Position numbers and translations under genes: made by a program. 64,000 nucleotides of DNA, from assembly GCA_023440825.1 (NCBI GenBank), contig JAEXRL010000023.1, forward strand, positions 1-64,000, read 5' to 3'. Numbering within the stretch: the first letter of the stretch is position 1; each line of letters begins with the position of its first letter. This document shows positions 1 to 9,393 of the stretch, in pieces. The notes under the pieces were generated by a model. The model worked only from the letters and a program-made list of their open reading frames with translations. It was not told the DNA's origin and made no database searches. The stretch is from Pseudomonadota bacterium (GTDB taxonomy: Bacteria; Pseudomonadota; Gammaproteobacteria; Burkholderiales; Burkholderiaceae_B).

Positions 1-671
1 GGCGTGATCACCGGTATTGTGGTGGCGATGTTGGCAGGTCTTGTCACTCGTTTGACGCCCTTACGGGAAGATGCCAGTTTTGCGGCGTTTTATCTGGTTT
101 CGCTGGGCTTGGGGGTCTTATTGGTCTCGATACGAGGATCTAATATGGACTTAATCCATGTGCTGTTTGGTACGGTGCTGGGTCTGGATGACGACTCGCT
201 TTTGTTAGTAACCAGCGCCAGTACTCTGAGCCTGGTCGTGTTGGCGCTGATTTATCGCCCTTTGGTGCTGGAGTGTCTGGATCCGGTGTTTTTACGCACC
301 CAGCGCGGTCGGGGCTCATTGGCGCACATGGGTTTTTTATTGCTGCTAGTGATCACCTTAGTGGCCGGATTTCAGGTTTTAGGCACGTTGATGGTGGTTG
401 GCATCATGATGCTGCCAGCCGCATCGGCTCGCTTTTGGGTACATTCTGTGGGCAGTCAGATGACGGTAGCAGCCTTGCTGGGCATGGTCAGTGCATACGC
501 TGGCTTATTGTTCTCTTATCACTACGACGTTCCTGCCTCGCCTGCCATTATTCTGGCGGCCGGTTTGTTTTACTTTTTGTCTCTAGGCTTCGGTCCGCAT
601 GGTGGCTTGTATCGAGCCATATCGGCCATGCGGAGCCGACGCCGTCGTTTGACTTCTAAGTTGGAGCAAGA

Positions 672-675
<4 letters not shown>
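1..675 (+). CDS. metal ABC transporter permease (ZnuB/MntB type), 5'-truncated by window edge
   Basis: Inner-membrane permease of a zinc/manganese-type ABC importer. The visible 224 residues are mostly hydrophobic helices, with the typical run GTLMVVGIMMLPAASAR near residue 130 that is conserved in the ABC-3 permease family. Family members are about 260-290 residues, so roughly 40-60 residues lie before the window; the reading frame is open from base 1. A basic tail (RSRRRRLTSK) ends the protein. Its stop overlaps the start of the receptor gene (ATGATG at 672), which indicates translational coupling and a shared operon; the ATPase gene should lie upstream. Zinc rather than manganese is inferred only from the His-rich partner. 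Confidence 0.9.
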
Positions 676-1696
<1,021 letters not shown>

Positions 1697-1700
<4 letters not shown>

Positions 1701-2668
1701 TCTGTTTTTTTGCGCCGGGCCCTGGGATGGGCCTGGTCGTAGACCTGAGCCAGGTGCTGAAAGTCCAGTCGCGTGTAAATTTGTGTGGTAGCAATATTGC
1801 TGTGTCCCAGCAGCTCTTGTACTGCGCGTAGATCTTGTGACGATTGCAATAAATGGCTGGCAAAGCTATGGCGCAAACTATGTGGGTGTACATGCACGGG
1901 CAAATTTGCTTGCTGCGCCATATGAGCGAGTTGCTGCTGAACGATACGTGGATGAATTCTGCCCCCTCTGGCTCCCAGAAACAATGCAGCCCTAGCGTCT
2001 TCAGTGGCTTGCTGGCCAGTAAGCTGGCAACGTGCCTGTAGCCATTGTTCGGTAGCGAGCAGGGCTTTACGGCCTATAGGTAAGCTGCGTCGCTTACCGC
2101 CCTTACCACTCACCAGCAGTTCTTGGGCGTCCAGCACCAGCCAGCTTTGTGACTCGTAGTGCGGCGTTTTACGGTAGTGGGTATCTAGACTGACTAGCTC
2201 AGACAAACGCAAACCGCAGGAGTAAAACAGCTCGAACATGGCTTGATCGCGCTTTGCTTGGGCGTGATCGGGAGCTGCTAGGCCTGGGCGATCCAGCAGT
2301 GCTTGTGTTTGGTCTATGGATAAAGCTTTGGGTAAAGAGTTAGGCTTGCGCGGTGCTTTTAAGGTGCTGGCTGGGTTGCGCGGCCAATGTAGCAGTAGGC
2401 TACGCCACTGATAGTAGCTGCGCCAGGCAGATAATATACGCGCTACGCTACGTGCTGCCATGCCATTTTGGTGCAGGCGTGCTAACGCCTGCCGTAGCTG
2501 CGCTTCTTGAAGAGCGTCGGGATGCTGATCTGGAAATGCATGGAGCAGGTGGCGCACATCGCGGCGATAATTGTCCAGAGTATGGGGCGAGTAGCGCTTA
2601 TCCTGCTCTAAGTGCGTGAGCCATTCCTGGACACTTTCTGGTAGAGAGGGCTTACTCGCTGTGTCCAT
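1697..2668 (-). CDS. xerC: site-specific tyrosine recombinase XerC
   Basis: Tyrosine recombinase that, with XerD, resolves chromosome dimers at dif. The 323-residue protein has an N-terminal SAM-like core-binding domain (about 14-95) and a catalytic domain with the full set of residues: Arg154 (GLRLSEL), Lys189 (SGKGGK), His263 and Arg266 (HSLRHSFASHLL), His289 (LLGHSNIATT) and Tyr298. Gene order dapF - DUF484 - xerC is conserved in many proteobacteria. Its start overlaps the end of the DUF484 gene by 17 bases. This is the housekeeping enzyme, not the integrase of the island at 46.8 kb. Confidence 0.95.
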
Positions 2669-3308
2669 GCTCGTCTAGCGTCAAACGCTGTAGTGCAGCA
2701 CGGCAACTCAAGCCAATCTGTGCCAGGAAATTTGTGTCCATATCGCGTGTGAAGCGCGTGGCGTCGTGGGCACCTAATAGCAACACACCTTGCAAGCCAT
2801 TACTGACAGTGATGGGGACAATGGCTACGGAGAGGCAGGATTGCTGTAAGTCGTGCCAGATGCTTTCTGAACGGGCCGGGCCACAATAAATCTCGGGATG
2901 CTGTTTCAGGTAATCGCTCAGTTCGGTATGAGGCGTTTGTTGGCTCCAAACTTTTAGCTGGCACAAAGACAGTTCAAAAACGGTTTGTAGACTCGTGCTG
3001 ATCAGGTTTGGTAACTGCTGGGCATCTGGTTCGGCCAGCATGTCGCAATACCATTTATGCAATAACTTGTTGATGTTTTCGTTGCGTCTGGCATTGTGAA
3101 GTAGGGTAGCCAGTTGTTTATCCAAGAGTTTGTTTTTATCGCGTAGCAGTAAGATTTGCCGCTCGCCCAAAGATATCACACGCCCCTGCTGCGGGTGAGG
3201 CACTGCCATATGGGCAAATACATCAGCATATTGCTGAAAAAAATCGGGGTGTAAGCGGAGAAACTCGGCCACGTCGGCAGCATTCAGTTGTTGGGGAGTG
3301 GTGTCCAT
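2652..3308 (-). CDS. DUF484 family protein
   Basis: Cytoplasmic protein of the DUF484 (GAF-like) family, function unknown, found between dapF and xerC in many proteobacteria. The N-terminal part (VAEFLRLHPDFF) is the family signature, followed by a helix/coiled-coil region (about 45-85) and a GAF-like domain with hydrophobic strands (CLSVAIVPITV, LQGVLLLGAHD). I place the start at the ATG at 3308 (MDTTPQQ, 218 residues), where the family alignment begins; an upstream ATG at 3332 would add eight residues. The 3' end overlaps xerC, so the two are probably co-translated. Confidence 0.88.
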   Translation of the reverse strand: MDTTPQQLNAADVAEFLRLHPDFFQQYADVFAHMAVPHPQQGRVISLGERQILLLRDKNKLLDKQLATLLHNARRNENINKLLHKWYCDMLAEPDAQQLPNLISTSLQTVFELSLCQLKVWSQQTPHTELSDYLKQHPEIYCGPARSESIWHDLQQSCLSVAIVPITVSNGLQGVLLLGAHDATRFTRDMDTNFLAQIGLSCRAALQRLTLDEHGHSE

Positions 3309-3334
3309 GATGGGGCGATTTCCTTGTGACAAGA

Positions 3335-4225
3335 TTAGGCCTTCAGGCTACGTATATCAATTTGGCCCGTGAACACGGTAGTGACTGGGCCGCTCATGGT
3401 AAGACGAGTGCCATCCCATTGTACGCATAGTGTGCCGCCCTTCGTTTGCACTTGTACTGGGCTTTGCAGTAAATGGCGGCGTATTCCCGACAATACAGCA
3501 GCACAGGCTCCCGTGCCGCAAGCTAGCGTTTCACCGGCTCCACGTTCGTAGACGCGTAACCGTATATGATGCGGATCGAGTACCTGCATAAAGCCTACAT
3601 TGACCTTGTGCTTAAAGCGGGGGTGGGCTTCCAGTGCAGGCCCCAATGTGGCGACTGGAGCGGTCGCTACATCGGCAACCCGGATCACGGCATGGGGGTT
3701 GGAGATAGACACTAGGGCAAGCTGCTGGCTAGCCAGATGCGGCGCTGCCTGAAGCTCCCAGAGTGTCTCTTGAGCTTCTTGGTGCGTAAGTAGCCCGTGG
3801 TGCTCAAAGTGTACGGCCTCTGGGCCAAAAGCGACCTGCCCCATATCTACCCATACGCCCTGTTCGGCTGTGTCGTGCAAGTGGAGTAGGCCAGTACGTA
3901 TTTCCGCGATTAAAGGGTTAGCGTCCGAGAGTTGTTGCTCGTGCACGAATCGCACAAAACAGCGTGCTCCGTTACCACAGTGCTCAACTTCTTCGCCACT
4001 GGCATTAAAAATACGATAGCGAAAATGCGCCTCAGGATGCTGGCTAGGTTCCACCAATAAAATTTGGTCGGCCCCGATACCCAGGTGTCGATTGGCCAGG
4101 GTCCGAGCCCGCTCAGCGGTGAGCGTGATGGTTTGACGTACGCCGTCTAGAACAATGAAGTCGTTGCCTGCTCCGTGCATTTTGCTGAACGACCAGATTT
4201 CGCCTGAGGGGAGTGTATGAGCCAT
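3335..4225 (-). CDS. dapF: diaminopimelate epimerase DapF
   Basis: Converts LL- to meso-diaminopimelate for lysine and peptidoglycan synthesis; cofactor-free, two-base mechanism. The two catalytic cysteines are visible: Cys83 in EEVEHCGNGARC and Cys236 in GETLACGTGACAAV. The N-terminal KMHGAGNDFIVLD motif is also intact. Length 296 is slightly longer than the typical 275-280, due to an extended N-terminus (MAHTLPSGEIWS). The stop of the upstream acyltransferase gene lies two bases away from its start, so it belongs to the same minus-strand operon. Confidence 0.96.
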   Translation of the reverse strand: MAHTLPSGEIWSFSKMHGAGNDFIVLDGVRQTITLTAERARTLANRHLGIGADQILLVEPSQHPEAHFRYRIFNASGEEVEHCGNGARCFVRFVHEQQLSDANPLIAEIRTGLLHLHDTAEQGVWVDMGQVAFGPEAVHFEHHGLLTHQEAQETLWELQAAPHLASQQLALVSISNPHAVIRVADVATAPVATLGPALEAHPRFKHKVNVGFMQVLDPHHIRLRVYERGAGETLACGTGACAAVLSGIRRHLLQSPVQVQTKGGTLCVQWDGTRLTMSGPVTTVFTGQIDIRSLKA

Positions 4226-4226
4226 A

Positions 4227-5114
4227 TTAGTAGATGCGTGGTTCGCCCTCTGGGCGTGTTTTAAAGCGCCTGTGTACCCAGTAGTATTGGGTAGGATCTA
4301 CTCGTATGCAATCTTCAATGAGTCGGTTTAGGCGTGCTGTAGCCGCTTCGAGGTCCTCGCCGGGGAAATCATCCAAGGCGGGCATGACTTCAGTGGTGTA
4401 GCGTCCTGTGTCCAGGTTAAGCCGGCCAATGACCGGAATGATTACGGCGTCCTGGTGTGCTGCGATTTGGGCGGTGGTAAGGAGCGTAGCGGCAGGCACG
4501 CCAAAGAAGGGAACAAAAACACTGCCTTCGCGACCAAAGTCCATATCGGGCAGATAAAACACCGGGTTCCCGGCTCGCAGGGTTCGGATCATCTGCCGCA
4601 TGCCTTTTTTTCTGTCCATCAGAGGATGGCTGGCAAAGCGGCTGCGGCCTTCGTAAATTAGACGGTCTACGTCGGGATCGGATTGGCGGGCAAAAAAGCA
4701 GGCCAGCGGGTCGATGGACATGGAGAGTCGGGTGCCTACGGCGTCCATGCTGATGAAGTGAGGGACAAGCAGCAAAATACGTTTTTTTTCTGCCAGAGCC
4801 TCTTCGATGTGGTGCAGCCCTTGGAGCTCTACGGTATTGAGTATGGTGGACTCAAGGCCGAACCAGAGCAGTCCACGGTCAATGAGCGACTGGCCTAGCA
4901 AGCGGAAATGACGTTTTTGCCAAGCGTCACGAGTGTCTTGATCGACTTCAGGAAAGCACAGCTCTAGGTTGGTTTGTACGATACGCGCCCTGCGACGGGC
5001 CAGACGTGGAATGAGCCAGCCCACTGTTGCCCCCCAGCGCAAACGTGACTTCACGGAGGTGCGTCCGAAGTAGTGGAACAGTTGTTTAAGTAGGGTGTAT
5101 TTATTGAGCTTCAT
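4227..5114 (-). CDS. lpxL: LpxL/HtrB-type lipid A acyltransferase (HX4D)
   Basis: Inner-membrane-associated late acyltransferase that adds a secondary acyl chain to Kdo-lipid A (or a related lipid). The family motif H(X4)D is His119-Asp124 in LLLVPHFISMD, followed by FARQSDPDVDRL and the block FYLPDMDFGREGSVFVPFFG (split here: FYLPDMDFG, SVFVPFFG) that matches the LpxL family. The end YYWVHRRFKTRPEGE is also typical. It overlaps the next acyltransferase gene by 14 bases, suggesting duplication and co-translation. Which acyl position it serves cannot be read from sequence. Confidence 0.9.
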   Translation of the reverse strand: MKLNKYTLLKQLFHYFGRTSVKSRLRWGATVGWLIPRLARRRARIVQTNLELCFPEVDQDTRDAWQKRHFRLLGQSLIDRGLLWFGLESTILNTVELQGLHHIEEALAEKKRILLLVPHFISMDAVGTRLSMSIDPLACFFARQSDPDVDRLIYEGRSRFASHPLMDRKKGMRQMIRTLRAGNPVFYLPDMDFGREGSVFVPFFGVPAATLLTTAQIAAHQDAVIIPVIGRLNLDTGRYTTEVMPALDDFPGEDLEAATARLNRLIEDCIRVDPTQYYWVHRRFKTRPEGEPRIY

Positions 5115-5976
5115 GGTTTTGTGCTTCTGGGATGGGCGGGGCGTCGTGCGGAACCTTATAGCGGTTGTAGCTCCAGAGGTATTGTGCCGGAAAACGGCGT
5201 ATGAGTGACTCCATAGACTGATTGATCAGCGTGGCCATGGCGGTAGCGTCCTGGGGGTAGGGCTCAGGCAGACGCAGATAATGTAAGCGCCAGCCCTGAC
5301 CATGGGGTAAGCGCTCGCCCGCGGTCAGTACAACGGGTACGTTCGCTTGCAAGGCTAGTTTGCCTGCAAGTGTCATGGTAAGAGCGGGGCGCTTAAAAAA
5401 CGGTGCCCACGTGCCGTCTCCGCCGCTAGGAACTTGGTCGGGCAGCATGCCCACTGCCCGATTTTGGCGTAAGGCTTTCACAAACTCCCGTACGCCTCGC
5501 AGGTTGGCTGGCACTGCGTGCAGCTGGGGGAGTTCTCGCGCGGCGATCATGGCTGGCTCAAGAAAGGCTTGGCGTGGCGGGCGAAACATAACAGTTAAGG
5601 GCCCGTGCTGAAGTAAAAAACGAGCGGTAATTTCAAAACAGCCCAGATGGGGGGTCAAGTACAAAATGCCCCGGTTTTCAGCCAGCGCTTCTTGCACTAT
5701 ATGTGTCTCGTCGCTGTGGCAACGCCGCAAACAGTCGTCCGTGCGTAGCCACACTTTTGGGGTTTCCATGATCATAGCCCCTGTTTGTGCGGCCGCCTGA
5801 CGAAAAAAAGCAGGCTCAAAATAGCCGGCCTGCCTGCAGTTGGTTTGCAGACGTTGACGGTATTTACCGGGAAATGCGTACACAAGCAAGCCGATAGCCT
5901 GCCCAATGCGGTGCAGCACAGATAAAGGTAGACGGGCAATTAGTCGCAATAATGCCAGCAACATGGGCCTCGGCAC
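5101..5976 (-). CDS. LpxL-family lysophospholipid/lipid A acyltransferase (HX4E)
   Basis: Second LpxL-family acyltransferase, paralogous to its neighbour. The catalytic motif is H(X4)E: His110-Glu115 in LTPHLGCFE. A hydrophobic N-terminal segment (about 5-34) probably anchors it to the inner membrane. Conserved blocks MLPDQVPSGGDGTWAPFF and YLWSYNRYKVP agree with the family. First gene of the minus-strand operon 5976-1697 (acyltransferase, acyltransferase, dapF, DUF484, xerC); its start faces metK across a 221-base gap that must hold both promoters. Confidence 0.9.
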   Translation of the reverse strand: MPRPMLLALLRLIARLPLSVLHRIGQAIGLLVYAFPGKYRQRLQTNCRQAGYFEPAFFRQAAAQTGAMIMETPKVWLRTDDCLRRCHSDETHIVQEALAENRGILYLTPHLGCFEITARFLLQHGPLTVMFRPPRQAFLEPAMIAARELPQLHAVPANLRGVREFVKALRQNRAVGMLPDQVPSGGDGTWAPFFKRPALTMTLAGKLALQANVPVVLTAGERLPHGQGWRLHYLRLPEPYPQDATAMATLINQSMESLIRRFPAQYLWSYNRYKVPHDAPPIPEAQNHEAQ

Positions 5977-5996
5977 TCCGAATTTAGTGGTTACTC

Positions 5997-6025
5997 TTAA
6001 ACTAAACGTTATTTTCGCTTAAAAT
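5997..6025 (+). promoter_or_regulatory. candidate sigma-70 promoter of metK
   Basis: TTAAAC (5997-6002) and TAAAAT (6020-6025) are spaced by 17 bases. Transcription would begin near 6032, giving a leader of about 165 nucleotides before metK. Prediction by eye only. Confidence 0.4.
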
Positions 6026-6055
6026 GCATTGTATCGCTGAGTTAAACGACAACTT

Positions 6056-6186
6056 GCGGAGCGATGGGGATACCCCGTAAATACCGCTAAAGCGTCGCGC
6101 CCTGTATCGACTTTGAATTACGTTGGTGATCCCGAGGTGCAACGCCATTTTTAATTAAATTCAGCCTGTACACTATGCAGGCGTGT
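6056..6186 (+). promoter_or_regulatory. structured 5' leader of metK, candidate cis-regulatory RNA
   Basis: The leader can fold into a three-way junction: an outer stem GGAGCGA (6058-6064) with TCGCGCC (6095-6101) enclosing a GGGG-ATA-CCCC hairpin (6066-6076) and a small CGC/GCG hairpin (6085-6094). Further on CGTTG (6121-6125) pairs with CAACG (6140-6144) just before ATTTTTAATT, resembling a weak attenuator, and GCCTG/CAGGC (6164-6182) forms a hairpin close to the start codon. I could not match it to a known SAM riboswitch class. Function is inferred from position only. Confidence 0.35.
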
Positions 6187-6197
6187 AAAGGTGCACC

Positions 6198-7364
6198 ATG
6201 GTGACTAACAACGACTTTCTATTTACTTCCGAGTCTGTATCCGAAGGTCATCCAGACAAAGTGGCGGATCAAATTTCCGACGCTATGCTAGATGCTATTT
6301 TTACTCAGGATCCTCAGGCACGGGTCGCGGCCGAAACCTTGTGCAACACGGGTCTGATTGTACTGGCAGGTGAAATTACTACCACTGCCAATGTGGACTA
6401 TATACAAGTAGCGCGAGATACGATAAAAAAAATTGGTTACGACAATGGCGATTACGGCATTGATTACAAGTCTTGCGCGGTGCTGGTTGCTTACGACAAG
6501 CAGTCGCCCGATATCGCTCAGGGCGTGGATCGCGATGAGGCTGATATCTTGGACCAGGGGGCGGGTGATCAGGGTTTGATGTTTGGCTATGCCTGCGATG
6601 AGACGCCTGATCTGATGCCAGCACCGATCTGGTATGCACACAGGCTGGTGCAGCGTCAAAGCGAACTACGCAAAGATGGTCGTTTAAGCTGGCTGCGCCC
6701 AGATGCCAAGTCGCAGGTTACTTTCCGGTATGTAGATGGGCGTCCAGTTGAAATCGATACCGTTGTGCTGTCTACCCAGCATGCGCCTGAGATTTCTCAG
6801 GACGATATCCGTGACGCTGTCATCGAGCACATCATTAAGCCCAGTATTCCTGAAGAGCTTTTAACGGCAAAGACGCGCTTTTTGGTGAATCCCACCGGTA
6901 AGTTTGTGATCGGCGGCCCGCAGGGGGATTGTGGCTTAACTGGTCGTAAAATTGTAGTGGACACCTACGGTGGTGCCTGCCCACATGGTGGCGGTGCATT
7001 TTCGGGTAAGGATCCTTCCAAAGTAGACCGTTCTGCCGCGTATGCCGCACGCTATGTCGCTAAAAACATTGTGGCGGCTGGCTTGGCTAGGCAGTGTCAG
7101 GTACAACTGAGTTACGCGATTGGTGTGGCAGAACCTATTAATATCACTGTCTACACAGAAGGCACAGGTGTGATTCCCGACGAGCAGATTGCCGTTTTGG
7201 TACGTGAGCATTTCGATTTGCGTCCCAAAGGGATAATTAATATGCTGGATCTATTGCGCCCTATCTATACTAAAACAGCGGCTTATGGGCACTTTGGCCG
7301 TAATGAGCCAGAGTTCAGTTGGGAAGCGACGGACAAAGCACATTTGTTACGCCAGTCTATCTAG
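6198..7364 (+). CDS. metK: S-adenosylmethionine synthetase MetK
   Basis: Makes S-adenosylmethionine from methionine and ATP; cytoplasmic tetramer. The 388-residue protein has the expected motifs: GHPDKVADQISDA (ATP-binding His and Asp, residues 17-29), GAGDQGLMFGYA, and the P-loop-like GGGAFSGKDPSKVDRSAAY near 255-275. Start ATG 6198 gives the usual MetK N-terminus (FLFTSESVSEGHPDK). A weak Shine-Dalgarno (AAAGG) lies upstream. Followed by a strong terminator at 7385. Together with ahcY and metF it forms the methyl-cycle block of this region. Confidence 0.98.
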   Translation: MVTNNDFLFTSESVSEGHPDKVADQISDAMLDAIFTQDPQARVAAETLCNTGLIVLAGEITTTANVDYIQVARDTIKKIGYDNGDYGIDYKSCAVLVAYDKQSPDIAQGVDRDEADILDQGAGDQGLMFGYACDETPDLMPAPIWYAHRLVQRQSELRKDGRLSWLRPDAKSQVTFRYVDGRPVEIDTVVLSTQHAPEISQDDIRDAVIEHIIKPSIPEELLTAKTRFLVNPTGKFVIGGPQGDCGLTGRKIVVDTYGGACPHGGGAFSGKDPSKVDRSAAYAARYVAKNIVAAGLARQCQVQLSYAIGVAEPINITVYTEGTGVIPDEQIAVLVREHFDLRPKGIINMLDLLRPIYTKTAAYGHFGRNEPEFSWEATDKAHLLRQSI

Positions 7365-7384
7365 TTTGTGATTGTTTTCTCGGG

Positions 7385-7421
7385 GGCTGAAATCCTGCAT
7401 TAGGGTTTCGGCCTTTTTTTT
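7385..7421 (+). terminator. Rho-independent terminator of metK
   Basis: An 11-bp stem (GGCTGAAATCC with GGGTTTCGGCC, two G-U pairs), 7-base loop, then eight T (7414-7421). Confidence 0.85.
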
Positions 7422-7483
7422 CATGTCCACTTGTTTGCAAGGTTAAGTGCCCGTAGCAAAAGGTGGGATGCTATGATGAATTT

Positions 7484-7714
7484 ATGTCTAGAGTATTGCT
7501 TTCCTCCCTGCCCACTGCGGGTGAAGATCATAAGGTCACACGGCGTGATTCGCCATGTGTGGCAGTATGTTCTACCCTTTACGATGATATTTGTCGTGGT
7601 TGCGGACGTACGGCCATGGAGGTAGCAAACTGGGTATTCATGTCGCAAGACGACAAAGACCTGATTTGGGCACGTATTAGTGCACAGGGTTACCCACGCC
7701 GTAATAAGTACTAA
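7484..7714 (+). CDS. DUF1289 domain protein (small Cys4 protein)
   Basis: A 76-residue protein with the DUF1289 pattern: SPCVAVCSTLYDDICRGC, i.e. four cysteines as C-x3-C-x8-C-x2-C, likely to bind a metal or Fe-S centre, then GRTAMEVANW and a helical end. Start taken at ATG 7484 (MSRVLLSS); an upstream in-frame ATG at 7463 would add seven unlikely residues. The gene stands alone between the metK terminator and the ahcY riboswitch, a position where I would expect a short independent transcript. Molecular function of the family is unknown. Confidence 0.85.
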   Translation: MSRVLLSSLPTAGEDHKVTRRDSPCVAVCSTLYDDICRGCGRTAMEVANWVFMSQDDKDLIWARISAQGYPRRNKY

Positions 7715-7792
7715 GTCTAAAAATATTCTCGGTGTAGCCGATGATATTCAGTGACGAAACGAGTACAATACGAAACTATTATTTCCACCGCA

Positions 7793-7876
7793 CCTGAGGG
7801 GCGTTGCGACAAATCTATACTGATTTGCCAGGCTCAGGTCGCGTCAAGGTTAAAACCTGTATAAACGACGCTCGCC
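7793..7876 (+). promoter_or_regulatory. S-adenosylhomocysteine (SAH) riboswitch
   Basis: Matches the SAH riboswitch: P1 arms CCTGAG (7793-7798) and CTCAGG (7833-7838), the conserved GGGGCGTTGCGAC after the first arm, GCCAGGCTC in the second, and the distal AACGACGCTC (7864-7873) that pairs back with GGGGCGTT as the pseudoknot/P4 element. It lies 75 bases before ahcY, the gene this class usually controls, where SAH binding turns expression on. The possible -10 TACAAT at 7764 puts the transcript start a few bases upstream. Confidence 0.92.
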
Positions 7877-7950
7877 TTACTTGCATAGCAGGCTGACGGC
7901 GGGTGTTACATCTCTGACAGTCTGTGTGCCGTTTTACCGGAGCTCAAACT

Positions 7951-9351
7951 GTGACGACTTTTTCCGATTATAAAATTGCGGATATCTCTCTGGCCGACTG
8001 GGGTCGCCGAGAGTTGGCTATTGCCGAAACTGAAATGCCAGGCCTGATGGCTACACGTGAAGAGTACGCGGCGTCGCAACCGTTAAAAGGGGCGCGTATA
8101 GCAGGTAGTCTGCACATGACCATACAGACAGCCGTTTTAATTGAAACCTTGGTGGCGCTTGGGGCAGAGGTGCGTTGGGCCTCATGCAATATATTCTCGA
8201 CTCAGGACCACGCCGCTGCTGCGATTGCTGCGCGCAATATTCCGGTTTTTGCCGTAAAGGGTGAAACACTGGCCGAGTACTGGGAGTATGCACACGAAAT
8301 CTTTAACTGGCCTGGCGAGCAAGCCAATATGATCCTGGATGATGGGGGCGATGCCACGTTGTTGCTGCACTTGGGCTCCGAGGCCGAGCAAGACATTAGT
8401 GTGCTGGACAACCCAGGCAGCGAAGAGGAAACCGCCTTATATGCATCGATTCGTGAGCGTTTGAGCACGGATGCCACATGGTACTCCACGCGTCTGGCTC
8501 AAATTCAGGGAGTGACGGAAGAGACCACCACTGGCGTGCAGCGTCTCTACCAGATGGCACGTAAAGGTGAGTTGGCTTTTCCCGCTATTAACGTAAACGA
8601 CTCAGTCACCAAGTCCAAGTTTGATAACCTGTATGGTTGCCGTGAGTCGCTCGTGGATGGAATTAAGCGTGCTACAGATGTGATGGTGGCGGGTAAGATT
8701 GCAGTGGTATGTGGTTTTGGCGATGTGGGCAAGGGGTGTGCTCAAGCTTTGGTGGCCTTGCGTGCCCAAGTTTGGGTCACCGAGGTAGACCCAATTTGCG
8801 CCTTGCAAGCCTCTATGGAAGGCTATCGCGTAGTGACGATGGAAGAGGCGGCAGATAAAGCGGATATCTTTGTTACCGCCACCGGCAATTATCACGTCAT
8901 TGATCGCTCGCACATGGAGCGCATGAAGGATCAGGCCATCGTGTGTAATATTGGCCACTTTGACAATGAGATTGACGTGGCTTCCTTGGCCGACCTGGAG
9001 TGGGAAGAAATTAAACCTCAGGTAGATCACGTTATTTTCCCTGATGGTAAGCGCATCATTCTGTTGGCTCAAGGGCGCCTTGTTAACCTGGGTTGCGCCA
9101 CAGGTCATCCATCTTTTGTCATGTCTGCATCATTTACTAACCAAACGATTGCTCAGATTGAGTTATTTACGCGCGGCGAGCAATACGAAACGGGTAAAGT
9201 ATATGTATTGCCTAAACATCTGGACGAGAAGGTCGCTCGCTTGCACTTGAGCAAATTGGGCGTAAACCTGACCACCCTGACACAGGAACAGGCTGATTAC
9301 ATTAATGTGCCTGTGCAAGGACCGTTTAAGGCAGAGCACTACCGTTACTAA
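7951..9351 (+). CDS. ahcY: adenosylhomocysteinase AhcY
   Basis: Splits S-adenosylhomocysteine into adenosine and homocysteine, removing the by-product of methyl transfer; NAD-dependent tetramer. Visible motifs: substrate-domain CNIFSTQDHAAAA, the NAD-binding loop VCGFGDVGKGCAQAL (about 258-272), HPSFVMSASFTNQ, and the C-terminal HLDEKVARLHL...FKAEHYRY that reaches into the neighbouring subunit. I take the GTG at 7951 (VTTFSDYK, 466 residues), with GGAG eight bases upstream, not the longer GTG start at 7924 that would lie before the ribosome-binding site. Controlled by the SAH riboswitch; the holin-IV-like gene and metF follow on the same strand. Confidence 0.97.
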   Translation: MTTFSDYKIADISLADWGRRELAIAETEMPGLMATREEYAASQPLKGARIAGSLHMTIQTAVLIETLVALGAEVRWASCNIFSTQDHAAAAIAARNIPVFAVKGETLAEYWEYAHEIFNWPGEQANMILDDGGDATLLLHLGSEAEQDISVLDNPGSEEETALYASIRERLSTDATWYSTRLAQIQGVTEETTTGVQRLYQMARKGELAFPAINVNDSVTKSKFDNLYGCRESLVDGIKRATDVMVAGKIAVVCGFGDVGKGCAQALVALRAQVWVTEVDPICALQASMEGYRVVTMEEAADKADIFVTATGNYHVIDRSHMERMKDQAIVCNIGHFDNEIDVASLADLEWEEIKPQVDHVIFPDGKRIILLAQGRLVNLGCATGHPSFVMSASFTNQTIAQIELFTRGEQYETGKVYVLPKHLDEKVARLHLSKLGVNLTTLTQEQADYINVPVQGPFKAEHYRY

Positions 9352-9357
9352 ACGAAT

Positions 9358-9379
9358 GGGTGCCAATCGGCACCTTTAT
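9358..9379 (+). terminator. short hairpin between ahcY and the next gene
   Basis: GGTGCC-AATC-GGCACC (9358-9373) followed by TTTATTTA. The stem is six pairs, so it may act as a partial terminator or an mRNA stabiliser that leaves some read-through into metF. Confidence 0.45.
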
Positions 9380-9393
9380 TTAGGAGTCCTACC

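Noticed and set aside
6032..6197. Known SAM-II or SAM/SAH riboswitch before metK
   Set aside because: I could not align the conserved cores of these classes; reported only as an unclassified structured leader.
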